A DNA stretch of 16,187 nt from Lysobacterales bacterium (GTDB taxonomy: Bacteria > Pseudomonadota > Gammaproteobacteria > Xanthomonadales > SZUA-36). The notes beneath the pieces were generated by a model that made no database searches, was not told the DNA's origin, and saw nothing but the letters and a program-made list of their open reading frames with translations. The DNA is taken from positions 1 through 16,187 of the forward strand of contig JARFQZ010000207.1 in NCBI GenBank assembly GCA_029287515.1. Reading direction: 5' to 3'. Every line of letters begins with the position of its first letter. Positions within the stretch are counted from its first letter, which is position 1. Made by a program: the position numbers and the translations under genes. Of the stretch, positions 7,832-15,888 are shown piece after piece.

Positions 7832-9048
7832 TCAGCGGCTCCCGGCACAGGCTTTTTCTTGCGGTAGTAAACGACGTTGTCGCGGTCCATTTCATACTTG
7901 ATGCGCAGGACGATTCCGATGGCAACGAGTGTCATCAACATGCTGCTGCCACCGGAGCTGATCAGCGGCAGAGTCAGGCCCTTGGTCGGCAATACGCCAA
8001 GATTCACCCCGACGCTGACAACGGCCTGCAGACCGAGCCACAAACCAATACCGTAAGCAATAAACCCGGCAAAAGGTTTATCGTTCCGGTGCGCCATGAT
8101 GCCAATGATCATGATTCGGGTGACCAGCAGCAGGAACAGCACGAGAACGGCCACGACGCCGAACAAACCGAATTCCTCGGCCAGTACCGCGAAAATAAAA
8201 TCTGTGTGCGCTTCCGGAAGATAGAATAGCTTCTGGATACTGGCGCCAATCCCGACGCCGAACAATTCCCCCCGGCCCACGGCAATCAGGGCCTGGGTCA
8301 GCTGGAATCCGCTGGCGTAGGGGTCGGCCCAGGGATCCATGAAACTGACGATTCGCCGCAGCCGGTAAGGCTCCATCGCCGCAAAGGCAAAAGCGGGAAG
8401 AGTCAACATGCCCAGGACAAAAATATGGCGCCAGGCCGCGCCCGCCAACCATACCATTCCGGCCACGATCGCCGTAATCACGGCTGCACTGCCCATGTCC
8501 GGCTGGATCAGCAATATGGCTGAAAGCAACCCCGCGAAGATCAGTGGCTTGAGCGTGTCAAAAAACCGGGACTGAACGAACTGTGCTTTTCTCGACAGGT
8601 AACCCGCCAGGTAAATGATCACCATCAACTTGACGGCTTCAACCACCTGGAAGTTGACAAACCCCAGGCGAATCCAGCGTGTGCTGCCGTTCACTGTATG
8701 CCCGATGCCGGGTATCAATACGAGCAACAGCAGGAGTACCGACATCGCGAGCATCGGCCGGCTTATGCGCTCCAGGAAAGCGATCGGAATCACTTTCAGC
8801 GAGAGCGCGAGAGTTACCCCGGCAGTGATGAAAACCAGGTGACGAAAGAGATAGTGATATGGGCTGGCGCCCTGGCCTTCGGCTACAGCAATCGACGCGG
8901 ACCCGACCATGACGATGCCGATGGACAGCAACAGCAGGGCCGGCAGCAGCACCCAGGCATCCGGCCTGCACGGCACCGGCATGGAACCTGCCTGGAAGGC
9001 CTGGTTCCGGCTTCCAGGCTGTTTCATTGCTGCGGTCATTTTTCTCAT
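7828..9048 (-). CDS. ftsW: FtsW, SEDS-family septal peptidoglycan polymerase
   Basis: Polytopic inner-membrane protein that polymerises lipid II at the septum together with FtsI. It is 406 residues with about ten hydrophobic helices from residue 31 on, after a polar N-terminal tail. GHTVNGSTRWI (116-126) is the family motif in the first large loop. D283 in PEAHTDFIFA matches the catalytic aspartate of SEDS polymerases, and LPLISSGGSSML (360-371) is the hallmark near the C-terminus. The usual QP(S/A)E before the fourth helix reads QVVE here (134-137). The ATG at 9046-9048 is the first possible start, with in-frame ATGs three and seven codons later. It follows mraY by 10 bases, where many gammaproteobacteria carry murD. 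Confidence 0.97.
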   Translation of the reverse strand: MRKMTAAMKQPGSRNQAFQAGSMPVPCRPDAWVLLPALLLLSIGIVMVGSASIAVAEGQGASPYHYLFRHLVFITAGVTLALSLKVIPIAFLERISRPMLAMSVLLLLLVLIPGIGHTVNGSTRWIRLGFVNFQVVEAVKLMVIIYLAGYLSRKAQFVQSRFFDTLKPLIFAGLLSAILLIQPDMGSAAVITAIVAGMVWLAGAAWRHIFVLGMLTLPAFAFAAMEPYRLRRIVSFMDPWADPYASGFQLTQALIAVGRGELFGVGIGASIQKLFYLPEAHTDFIFAVLAEEFGLFGVVAVLVLFLLLVTRIMIIGIMAHRNDKPFAGFIAYGIGLWLGLQAVVSVGVNLGVLPTKGLTLPLISSGGSSMLMTLVAIGIVLRIKYEMDRDNVVYYRKKKPVPGAAE

Positions 9049-9059
9049 TGTTCTGTCAT
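9045..9059 (-). other. Four-codon ORF bridging mraY and ftsW
   Basis: On the minus strand the mraY stop reads TGATG, so an ATG begins inside it (9057-9059). That frame runs Met-Thr-Glu-Gln and then TGA (9045-9047), whose bases overlap the ftsW ATG as ATGA. The tiny ORF therefore links the two genes with the same stop-start overlaps seen elsewhere in the operon, at the position where murD is missing. It may only serve translational coupling, may be a leftover of murD, or may be chance. No function as a peptide is claimed. Confidence 0.3.
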
Positions 9060-10141
9060 CACCTGATTTTCAGCGTCGCCAGACCGGCCAGCACCAGGAC
9101 GACCGAGATAATCCAGAAACGGACGATCACGCGCGGTTCGGGCCAGCCCTTCAGTTCAAAATGATGGTGAATCGGCGCCATCCGGAAGATTCGCCGCCCG
9201 GTAAGCTTGAACGAAGCCACCTGCAAAATCACCGAGACCGTTTCGATGACGAACACACCCGCCATCAGGATGAATACCAGTTCTTGCCGGACGATAACCG
9301 CGATAAGACCCAACGCGGCGCCCACAGCCAGAGCACCTATGTCGCCCATGAAAATCTGGGCCGGATAGGTGTTGAACCACAGAAAACCAAGTCCGGCCCC
9401 GGCCAGGGCGCCACAGAAAATCGCCAGTTCGCCGGACCCCGGCAGAAAAGGCATTGCCAGGTATTCCGAGAACACCGAGTGGCCGGCCACGTAGGCAAAA
9501 ATTCCCAGCGCCGCAGCGACGAATACCGAAGGCATGATGGCCAGTCCGTCCAGACCATCAGTCAGGTTGACCGCGTTGGAGAATCCAACCACCATGAAGT
9601 AGGTCGTAACAATGTAAAAAACGCCCAGTGGAATGGCGACGTCCTTGAAGAACGGCACAATGAGCTCGGTTGCCTCCGGCACATCGGCGCTCCAGTACAG
9701 GAAAGCCGCCGCCGCGACTCCGCCGATGGACTGCCCGAGATATTTCCAGCGCGCAGGCAACCCTTCAGAATCCTGCAGAACCAGTTTGCGGTAGTCGTCT
9801 ATCCAGCCGATAAAACCGAAAACGAGCGTTACGATGATGACGACCCAGACATAACGATTGGCCAGGTCTGCCCAGAGAAGCGTTGCCGTCACGATTGAAA
9901 ACAGGATGAGGGCGCCACCCATGGTTGGCGTACCCGCCTTGGAAAAATGACTTTCAGGCCCGAGTTTCCTGATCGGCTGACCGACCTGTTGTTGCACCAG
10001 CCGGCGAATGAACCAGGGCCCCAGAATGAGCGAGATCAGCAGTGCGGTGAGAGCGCCCAGAATGGTTCTCAGAGTGATGTATCCAAAGACCGCGAATCCG
10101 GAGTTCAAATCAGTGAGTTGCTGAGTCAGCCAGTAAAGCAT
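9059..10141 (-). CDS. mraY: MraY, phospho-MurNAc-pentapeptide transferase
   Basis: Integral membrane enzyme that transfers phospho-MurNAc-pentapeptide from UDP to undecaprenyl phosphate, making lipid I. Length is 360 residues, the same as E. coli MraY. AGTPTMGGALIL (69-80) is an early family motif. D115 and D116 in IDDYRKL, NLTDGLDGL (192-200) and D267 in FMGDIGAL form the magnesium and substrate site. The histidine loop MAPIHHHFELKGWPEP is at about 321-336. Around ten hydrophobic helices surround these loops. Its ATG overlaps the murF stop by one base (TGATG). Confidence 0.98.
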   Translation of the reverse strand: MLYWLTQQLTDLNSGFAVFGYITLRTILGALTALLISLILGPWFIRRLVQQQVGQPIRKLGPESHFSKAGTPTMGGALILFSIVTATLLWADLANRYVWVVIIVTLVFGFIGWIDDYRKLVLQDSEGLPARWKYLGQSIGGVAAAAFLYWSADVPEATELIVPFFKDVAIPLGVFYIVTTYFMVVGFSNAVNLTDGLDGLAIMPSVFVAAALGIFAYVAGHSVFSEYLAMPFLPGSGELAIFCGALAGAGLGFLWFNTYPAQIFMGDIGALAVGAALGLIAVIVRQELVFILMAGVFVIETVSVILQVASFKLTGRRIFRMAPIHHHFELKGWPEPRVIVRFWIISVVLVLAGLATLKIR

Positions 10142-11490
10142 CAGCTGGCTTCCCTCATGCAGTGTTCGTCGGTGATGGCTTTTACGATGGCTTCCATCCC
10201 CATCGAGCGGGATCCTTTCACCAGGCAGGTGGTACCCGGCCTGAGCTGTGAGCAGAGCGCCCTTGCCAGTTCATCGCGATTTTCAAAATGCTCGGCGCCT
10301 TCCCCAAACGCCTCGGCGGTAAAGGCCGACAGTTCACCCGTGGTGAACAACCGGCCAACGCCCATGGCCTTTGCCGCCTCGCCCACCTCGCGGTGCATCT
10401 TCCGGCTGCCTTCCCCCAGCTCCTTCATATCGCCCAGCACCAGCCAGGGTGTGCCCTGCATCTGCTTCAGGACCTGTAATGCCGAATAGAGGGATGCCGG
10501 ATTGGCGTTATACGTGTCATCGATAACGGTCCAGCCGGATTTCGTTCTGATCAGGTTTAACCTGCCCGGAACCGGCTTGACGCTTTCCAGGCCTTTTTCG
10601 ATCACCGGTGGCGCAATGTCCAATGCAAGGGCGACTGCAGCCGCTGCTGCGGCATTCACCAGGTTGTGTCTGCCAGGAAGCGCAAGACGCAACCGGATTT
10701 CACCACCCGGAACCGACAACACAGGTTCCGGACCGTTCATCACGAGCTGCACATCGCAACCCGGTGTGCTGCCAAAGGTCAGCAAGCGCCCGGCGCTGTT
10801 GAGCTCTCGCCACATGGCCGACCAGGGTTCGTCCGCATTGATGACCGCGCAGCCTTCCGCGGGCAGGGAAGAATAGATCTCACCCTTCGCCCTGGCCACG
10901 CCCTCTTCCGTTCCGAAGCCAAGTAAATGTGCCGGGCCGATGTTGGTAATCAGGCCTGTATCGGGCCGGGCAATCCCGCAAAGATAAGCAATATCTCCGG
11001 CTTTGCTCGCGCCCATTTCAAGCACCGCGAAGCGATGTTCCCCGGTCAATTCGAACAGGCTCAGGGGAACGCCCAGCTCATTGTTGAAGTTACCGCGGGT
11101 TGCGAGCACATCAGCCTCCTGCCGGAGGATGCCTGCAACCATTTCTTTTACAGTCGTCTTGCCGTTGCTGCCCGTGATACCAACGACAAGCGGATTGAGC
11201 CGGGAGCGAAGCAAGGCTGCAATTTTCCCCAGGGCCAGAAGAACGTCATCCACGATCAACTGGGGTACCTGCAAATCAAGGGGCCGGCTCAGTAACAGGG
11301 CCGTTGCGCCAAGGTCCGCAGCCGACGGAGCAAAATCGTGCCCATCGACATTGTGCCCCGGAAGGGCGGCAAACAATGTTCCGTGATGCACTTTCCGGCT
11401 GTCGGTGACAATCGTTTCCACCACCGCTTCAGGCGAGGTGGTTGAACAGCCCAGGCAGGCAGCAAGGTCGCCGAGTTGCAACCGGATCAT
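10141..11490 (-). CDS. murF: UDP-MurNAc-tripeptide--D-Ala-D-Ala ligase MurF
   Basis: Cytoplasmic Mur ligase that adds the D-Ala-D-Ala made by Ddl, completing UDP-MurNAc-pentapeptide. Length is 449 residues (E. coli 452). The N-terminal domain has DSRKVHHGTLFAAL (30-43). The ATP site GITGSNGKTTVKEM is at 104-117, then TRGNFNNELGVPLSLF (131-146) and EMGASKAGDIAYL (158-170), both typical of MurF rather than MurE or MurD. TNIGPAHL (182-189) and DDTYNANP (324-331) complete the set; the last is a MurF hallmark in the C-terminal domain. The ATG overlaps the murE stop as ATGA. Confidence 0.98.
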   Translation of the reverse strand: MIRLQLGDLAACLGCSTTSPEAVVETIVTDSRKVHHGTLFAALPGHNVDGHDFAPSAADLGATALLLSRPLDLQVPQLIVDDVLLALGKIAALLRSRLNPLVVGITGSNGKTTVKEMVAGILRQEADVLATRGNFNNELGVPLSLFELTGEHRFAVLEMGASKAGDIAYLCGIARPDTGLITNIGPAHLLGFGTEEGVARAKGEIYSSLPAEGCAVINADEPWSAMWRELNSAGRLLTFGSTPGCDVQLVMNGPEPVLSVPGGEIRLRLALPGRHNLVNAAAAAAVALALDIAPPVIEKGLESVKPVPGRLNLIRTKSGWTVIDDTYNANPASLYSALQVLKQMQGTPWLVLGDMKELGEGSRKMHREVGEAAKAMGVGRLFTTGELSAFTAEAFGEGAEHFENRDELARALCSQLRPGTTCLVKGSRSMGMEAIVKAITDEHCMREAS

Positions 11491-12950
11491 GCCGCATCCT
11501 CCAATGCAGCGTTCACCGCAGCTTCGTCGCTGAAGGGAATCTTCTGTCCTTTCAGCTCCTGCCAGTCCTCATGTCCTTTCCCCGCTATCAGCACGATGTC
11601 TCCCGAACCGCTTTCACTGATTGCCCGGCGAATCGCAGCGGCCCTGTCTTCGATGACGATCGCGTGGTCCGGCTGTTCAAGGCCCGCCAGCATGTCACCG
11701 ATAATCGAAGAGGGCTCTTCATCACGCGGATTGTCGGATGTCAGAACGATACGGTCGGCCAGTGATTCGGCGATCCGCGCCATCATCGGCCTCTTTCCGG
11801 CATCACGGTCGCCTCCACAGCCAAAAACACAGACCAGGCGGCCGTGCAGATGTGAACGCAAAGCGGTCAGTGCCTGCTGCAGAGCGTCAGGCGTATGGGC
11901 ATAGTCCACGACCACTACCGGCTGCGAAACCTCACCCCCCATGCAGTGCATGCGCCCGGGCACCGCACGCATGATTTCCAACTGGTGCATCACCTGGCTC
12001 CAGGGCATACCCAGCAGAGCCAGCGTGCCCGCGGCCGCCAGCAGGTTGGATACGTTGAACGAACCCAGAAGACCGGTGCGGACTTCCCCGTCACCCCAGG
12101 GTGATGCCAGTTTCAGTGTCATACCCTGGGAATCCATTTGCAGCACCGCGCCTCTCAGTTCGCTGGAGCCGTTGGTGCCGTAGGTAAATACTTCCGTGCC
12201 GTTGCCGATTTCTCCCGCCAGGGTCTTTCCGAACGCATCGTCGAAATTGACGATGGCAAACCTGGGGTGTGCGTCGATGAACAGGCGTCGCTTGGCAGCA
12301 GCGTAGGCTTCCATGGTTCCGTGATAATCAAGATGGTCCCGGCTCAGGTTGGTAAACACCGCCGCATCGAATGCAACGTCATCGCAACGTCCCTGGTCAA
12401 GCGCGTGGGATGAGACTTCCATCGAGAGCTTTTCCACGCCCTGGTCGATACAGTCAGAGAGCATGGCCTGCAGCGAAACCGGGTCGGGTGTTGTCATGTT
12501 CGCGGGCTTCAATGCATCGAGCGGGCCATAACCAATCGTGCCAATGATCCCGGCATCGCCGCTGTTTCTCTGCCAGGATTGCGCAATGTAATGTGCCGTT
12601 GAAGTTTTTCCGTTGGTGCCGGTTACGCCGGCGATGACCAGGTGATCTGAAGGTGAATGATAGAACCTTGACCCGATACTGGACATCAGGCTTCCCAACC
12701 CTGGAACCTGCACAGAGGGCACATCCAGTGCAGGCAACCCGGCCTTGCCGTCGTGGATGATGACCACAGCGCCCCGGGCACAGGCCTCGGCAGCGTGCGC
12801 CATGCCGTGCGTGCTGGCTCCGGCTGCCGCGAGAAAGGCATCCCCAGGCCTGACCCTGCGGGAATCCAGTGCAATGCCCGTGATGGTGACGTCAGGGACC
12901 AGGTCACACCACCCCTCCAGCAGCGTCTGAACGCTCATGGGACAACTCAT
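11487..12950 (-). CDS. murE: UDP-MurNAc-L-Ala-D-Glu--meso-DAP ligase MurE
   Basis: Cytoplasmic Mur ligase adding the third stem residue. Length is 487 residues (E. coli 495). ATP loop GVTGTNGKTSTA is at 108-119, TTPDPVSLQ at 153-161, EVSSHALDQGR at 178-188 and NLSRDHLDYHGTMEAYAAAK at 201-220, where K220 is the expected carbamylated lysine. DYAHTPDAL (349-357) opens the C-terminal domain. DNPR at 406-409 is the meso-diaminopimelate signature, so this cell wall should be of the DAP type. The ATG overlaps the ftsI stop as ATGA; a second ATG lies four codons in. No murD-type ligase is present in the window to supply its usual substrate. Confidence 0.98.
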   Translation of the reverse strand: MSCPMSVQTLLEGWCDLVPDVTITGIALDSRRVRPGDAFLAAAGASTHGMAHAAEACARGAVVIIHDGKAGLPALDVPSVQVPGLGSLMSSIGSRFYHSPSDHLVIAGVTGTNGKTSTAHYIAQSWQRNSGDAGIIGTIGYGPLDALKPANMTTPDPVSLQAMLSDCIDQGVEKLSMEVSSHALDQGRCDDVAFDAAVFTNLSRDHLDYHGTMEAYAAAKRRLFIDAHPRFAIVNFDDAFGKTLAGEIGNGTEVFTYGTNGSSELRGAVLQMDSQGMTLKLASPWGDGEVRTGLLGSFNVSNLLAAAGTLALLGMPWSQVMHQLEIMRAVPGRMHCMGGEVSQPVVVVDYAHTPDALQQALTALRSHLHGRLVCVFGCGGDRDAGKRPMMARIAESLADRIVLTSDNPRDEEPSSIIGDMLAGLEQPDHAIVIEDRAAAIRRAISESGSGDIVLIAGKGHEDWQELKGQKIPFSDEAAVNAALEDAA

Positions 12951-14656
12951 TGGCCGCCCTCCCCGCCGGTATCCGCCGCCTGGACGACCATTCCTTCATA
13001 GTTGTCTGGGGGAATATTCAGCAATCGCAGAGCGCCGGTCATGACATCTGAAAACAACGGAGCAGCGACCAGTCCGCCATAATAAACCTTGCCCGAGGGA
13101 TCATTGATGACGACCACACCGACCAGCCTGGGGTCGCTCGATGGCGCAAATCCCGCGAAACTCGCTATGTACCGCGAGGCATATCCCGAGGCGCTTGCCT
13201 TGCGGGACGTTCCCGTTTTGCCGGAAACGCGGTAATTTTCTACCCGGGCCTTTTTACCGGTACCTTCCGGTCCGGTCACGGTCTCGAGCATGGCGGATAC
13301 CTGGCGCGCAATTTTCGGATCCAATACGGATGTCGGCGGATTTTCCGCCCCCATCACCAGGCTGGGCCGGCGCAGGCGGCCGTCGTCCGCCAGTGCAGCA
13401 AAAGCCTCGGCCAGTTGCAGCGCGGTCACCGATATCCCGTAACCGTAAGACAGGGTCGCCTGCTCCACTCGCCTCCAGCGGCGGTGATTTCGCAGCACTC
13501 CGGCGGACTCACCCGGGAATCCGGTTCCGGTGACGTCACCGAACCCAAACCGGTCATAGGTGTTCCACATATGTTCCGGCTCGAGGTCGAGCGCGATCTT
13601 GGTCGCCGCCACGTTGGAGGACTTGGTAATCAGCCGGGTCACGTCGATCGGGCCGTAATTGTGGTGGTCGCTGATCGTATGGCCGGAGATGTTGATGCGG
13701 CCTGGCGTGGTATCGATCGGCGTGGTCGGTGTCCAGCGTCCGGTTTCCAGCGCCGAGGCCACGGCGAACGGCTTCATCACCGAGCCCGGTTCGAACACAT
13801 CGGTAACGGCCCGGTTGCGCAATCCCTCGCTGTCCATATTAGCGTGGTTGGGGTTGTAAGAAGGCTGGTTAACCATCGCCAGCACTTCGCCCGTTTTCAC
13901 GTCCAGCAATACAACGCTACCGGAGCGCGCACCATGCTTGAGCACGGTGCGCTTGAGCTCACGGTATGCGAGGTATTGCAGGCGGCGGTCTATGGTCAGG
14001 CTCAGGTCGTGCCCCGGCACGGATTCACGCACCATCTCCACGTGCTCGACCGTGCGGCCCAGCCTGTCCCTGATGATACGCTTCATGCCCGGCTTGCCCT
14101 GCAGCCAGTCGTTGTATGCCAATTCCAGGCCTTCCTGGCCCACGTCGTCGATATTGGTAAAGCCAATGACGTGGGAAGTCACCTCACCGGCCGGGTAAAA
14201 ACGGCGGTATTCCTTTTGCAGGAAGACTCCGTGCAACTTCAGCGCCTTGATCTGGGAGGCGACATCGGGGTGCAAGCGGCGGCGCAACCAGACGAATTCC
14301 CGTGTGGACCGTTGCGTCAACCGGCGCTCAATCTCGTCCGCGTCCACCGCCAGCACATCAGCCAGCGGCTGGATGTCTTCGGGTGATTGCAACAGCATTT
14401 TCGGATTGACCCAGACCGAATCCACCGGTGTGCTGACCGCCAGCGGCTCACCGTTACGGTCGAGGATATTTCCCCGCCGCGTAGGCACGACTACTTCCCG
14501 AAGGTATCGGGCTTCGCCCTGGTCCTGCAAAAACTCCGTATCAATAACCTGCAGGTTAACGGCCCGTGCAACCAGGGCGATCGAACAGAGCAGAAACACC
14601 AGCAAGAAGGCATACAACCTGCTCACCGGCGCCTTGTGCTGCCCTGGCTGGCTCAT
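12947..14656 (-). CDS. ftsI: FtsI (PBP3), septal peptidoglycan transpeptidase
   Basis: Class B penicillin-binding protein that cross-links septal peptidoglycan as partner of FtsW. Length is 569 residues (E. coli 588). A short cytoplasmic tail and one transmembrane helix (about 13-33) are followed by the pedestal domain, beginning VVVPTRRGNILDRNGEPLA (about 55-73). The transpeptidase domain has the three active-site motifs: SVMK at 292-295 (nucleophile S292), SSN at 346-348 and KTGT at 480-483. No PASTA repeats are seen at the C-terminus. The ATG overlaps the ftsL stop as ATGA. It is the expected beta-lactam target among the enzymes here. Confidence 0.98.
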   Translation of the reverse strand: MSQPGQHKAPVSRLYAFLLVFLLCSIALVARAVNLQVIDTEFLQDQGEARYLREVVVPTRRGNILDRNGEPLAVSTPVDSVWVNPKMLLQSPEDIQPLADVLAVDADEIERRLTQRSTREFVWLRRRLHPDVASQIKALKLHGVFLQKEYRRFYPAGEVTSHVIGFTNIDDVGQEGLELAYNDWLQGKPGMKRIIRDRLGRTVEHVEMVRESVPGHDLSLTIDRRLQYLAYRELKRTVLKHGARSGSVVLLDVKTGEVLAMVNQPSYNPNHANMDSEGLRNRAVTDVFEPGSVMKPFAVASALETGRWTPTTPIDTTPGRINISGHTISDHHNYGPIDVTRLITKSSNVAATKIALDLEPEHMWNTYDRFGFGDVTGTGFPGESAGVLRNHRRWRRVEQATLSYGYGISVTALQLAEAFAALADDGRLRRPSLVMGAENPPTSVLDPKIARQVSAMLETVTGPEGTGKKARVENYRVSGKTGTSRKASASGYASRYIASFAGFAPSSDPRLVGVVVINDPSGKVYYGGLVAAPLFSDVMTGALRLLNIPPDNYEGMVVQAADTGGEGGQ

Positions 14657-14925
14657 GGTTTGTCCACCACCAGGATCACCGCCTTTTCAGGGATCTCCAT
14701 GCCCAGGTGCTCCCGCGCCTTGCCTTCGACGTGGCTGGCATCGGCCAGCCAGGCCTGTTCCAGTTGCAACCGGCTCCACTCGGCAATGAACTCGTCCCGC
14801 TGGTCTTCAAGCAAGCCGAGCTCGACGGCTGCCCTCCGGCTTTCATGGCGTGTATAGACCACACCAAGCGCGCTGCCGATCACCAGCGCCAGTGCTATAA
14901 CCAAGAAAATTAAACGTGCATTCAA
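14653..14925 (-). CDS. ftsL: FtsL, small divisome coiled-coil membrane protein
   Basis: Bitopic inner-membrane protein that forms the FtsQLB complex and activates FtsWI. It has 90 residues, with a transmembrane helix at about 4-22 right after a very short cytoplasmic tail (MNAR), then a charged periplasmic helix (about 26-65) with heptad-like hydrophobic spacing. The C-terminus has AREHLGMEIPEKAVILV, a pattern common in FtsL. The start is TTG: it overlaps the rsmH stop as TTGA and has GGAG eight bases upstream, and no ATG or GTG lies in frame before the helix. Identification rests on position between rsmH and ftsI, size and topology. FtsB, its partner, is not in the window. Confidence 0.93.
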   Translation of the reverse strand: MNARLIFLVIALALVIGSALGVVYTRHESRRAAVELGLLEDQRDEFIAEWSRLQLEQAWLADASHVEGKAREHLGMEIPEKAVILVVDKP

Positions 14926-15809
14926 CCGAGTTTCTCCGCAACCCTCATGACAGCGCTTCGTGCACGGGGATTGACGGAGAGTTCGGTTTCCGAGGCTTTG
15001 ATGGCTCTTCCAATCGGCTTCAATATCGGCTTCAGATCGGGATGTTGCGGTATGTTTTTCCGGACCTGTCCTGGTCGTGCGGCTTCTTTTATCGTCCGCT
15101 TGACCAGGCGGTCCTCGAGGGAATGAAAACTGATTACTACCAGCCTTCCTCCCGGGCGCAACAACTCTATTGCTGTAGCCAGTCCTGTCGCCAGGTGAGC
15201 TAGTTCATCATTTATAAAAATCCGGATTGCCTGAAAACATCGTGTTGCTGGATGTTTATTTTTTTCCCGGCGACCTATTGTGTTCTCGATCAATCTCGCC
15301 AATTGACCTGTTGTTTCAAGCCGCTGCTTCTGCCGGGCCATCACGATGTTCCTGGCAATCCTGCGCGCGTGGCGCTCCTCTCCGAACTCCCATAACACGC
15401 GGGTCAATTCCCGTTCCGGCGCCTCGGCCAACCACTCTTTGGCCGACACACCCTGTAATGGGTTCATACGCATATCCAGTGGACCGTCCCCCATGAAAGA
15501 GAAACCCCGCCCCGGATCGTCCAGTTGCGGTGAAGAAACACCCAGGTCAAGCAAAATGCCATCGAGGCCTTCTTCAACGCCCCATTCACGGACGTAGCGT
15601 TCCAAATCTGCAAAGTTGCCCTGGACTATGGAAAATCGAAAATCATCCTTTTCTAGTTCCTTCCCGGTAGCTATCGCTTCCGGGTCCCTGTCCAGGGCCA
15701 TTAAGCAGCCTTCCTCGGACAAACAGGCCAAAATCGCCCTGCTATGCCCTCCTCTACCAAAGGTTCCGTCGAGATATTTCCCGTCGGGCCGGATGTTGAG
15801 CGCTTCCAC
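14922..15809 (-). CDS. rsmH: RsmH (MraW), 16S rRNA C1402 N4-methyltransferase, N-terminus interrupted
   Basis: SAM-dependent enzyme that methylates N4 of C1402 of 16S rRNA in the ribosomal P site. From the GTG at 15807-15809 the ORF gives 295 residues (E. coli 313). SAM-binding GTFGRGGHS is at 15-23, ALDRDP at 38-43, LDLGVSSPQLDDPGRGFSF at 87-105, KHPATRCFQAIRIFINDEL at 185-203, PGGRLVVISFHSLEDR at 219-234, and the C-terminal NPRARSAVMRVAEKLG is intact. The conserved N-terminal segment HRPVLLEEA lies in the same frame just upstream of the GTG, but a TAA two codons after the likely ATG (15849-15851) cuts it off. Either translation starts at the GTG (GGAAG five bases before it) and lacks that segment, or the TAA is a mutation or sequence error. 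The body shows no other damage. Confidence 0.88.
   Translation of the reverse strand: MEALNIRPDGKYLDGTFGRGGHSRAILACLSEEGCLMALDRDPEAIATGKELEKDDFRFSIVQGNFADLERYVREWGVEEGLDGILLDLGVSSPQLDDPGRGFSFMGDGPLDMRMNPLQGVSAKEWLAEAPERELTRVLWEFGEERHARRIARNIVMARQKQRLETTGQLARLIENTIGRREKNKHPATRCFQAIRIFINDELAHLATGLATAIELLRPGGRLVVISFHSLEDRLVKRTIKEAARPGQVRKNIPQHPDLKPILKPIGRAIKASETELSVNPRARSAVMRVAEKLG
14934..14937 (-). promoter_or_regulatory. ftsL ribosome binding site supporting the TTG start
   Basis: GGAG on the minus strand, eight bases before TTG (14923-14925), inside the last codons of rsmH. This spacing, with the TTGA overlap of stop and start, decides in favour of the TTG over any internal start. Confidence 0.65.
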
Positions 15810-15851
15810 CGCTTCTTCCAGTAAAACCGGCCGGTGTTGGTATTAGCCCAT
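15810..15851 (-). other. 5' part of rsmH with an early in-frame stop
   Basis: Read on the minus strand in the rsmH frame this gives ATG, GGC, TAA, then codons for Y-Q-H-R-P-V-L-L-E-E-A, leading without a break into the annotated GTG. H-x-P-V-L-L-x-E is the standard RsmH N-terminal motif, so this stretch was coding until recently or still is. No ATG, GTG or TTG lies between the TAA and 15809; only a CTG (15819-15821) does. GGAG at 15855-15858 sits just three bases before the ATG. A single base change in the TAA would restore a protein of about 309 residues. Confidence 0.75.
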
Positions 15852-15888
15852 CTACTCCGTTGCACACCTCTGGCTGTCTTGCCCCCGC

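Noticed and set aside
9326..9361. Alanine instead of serine in the MraY FMGDxGSL motif
   Set aside because: The catalytic D267 is present, and alanine at this place is, as far as I recall, ordinary in gammaproteobacterial MraY such as that of Pseudomonas.
8909..9898. Plus-strand ORF of 329 codons opposite mraY and the start of ftsW
   Set aside because: It is antisense to genes with clear family motifs. Its translation is polar and low in complexity, with no recognisable domain, so it is a shadow of the GC-rich coding strand.
13415..14386. Plus-strand ORF of 323 codons opposite ftsI
   Set aside because: It lies wholly within ftsI, whose active-site motifs and length are normal. The antisense translation resembles no family I know and has no separate ribosome binding site that stands out.
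15259..15265. Run of seven A residues (minus strand) in rsmH as a frameshift or slippage site
   Set aside because: The frame is intact on both sides, with conserved residues before and KHPATR directly after, so nothing indicates a frameshift or programmed slippage.
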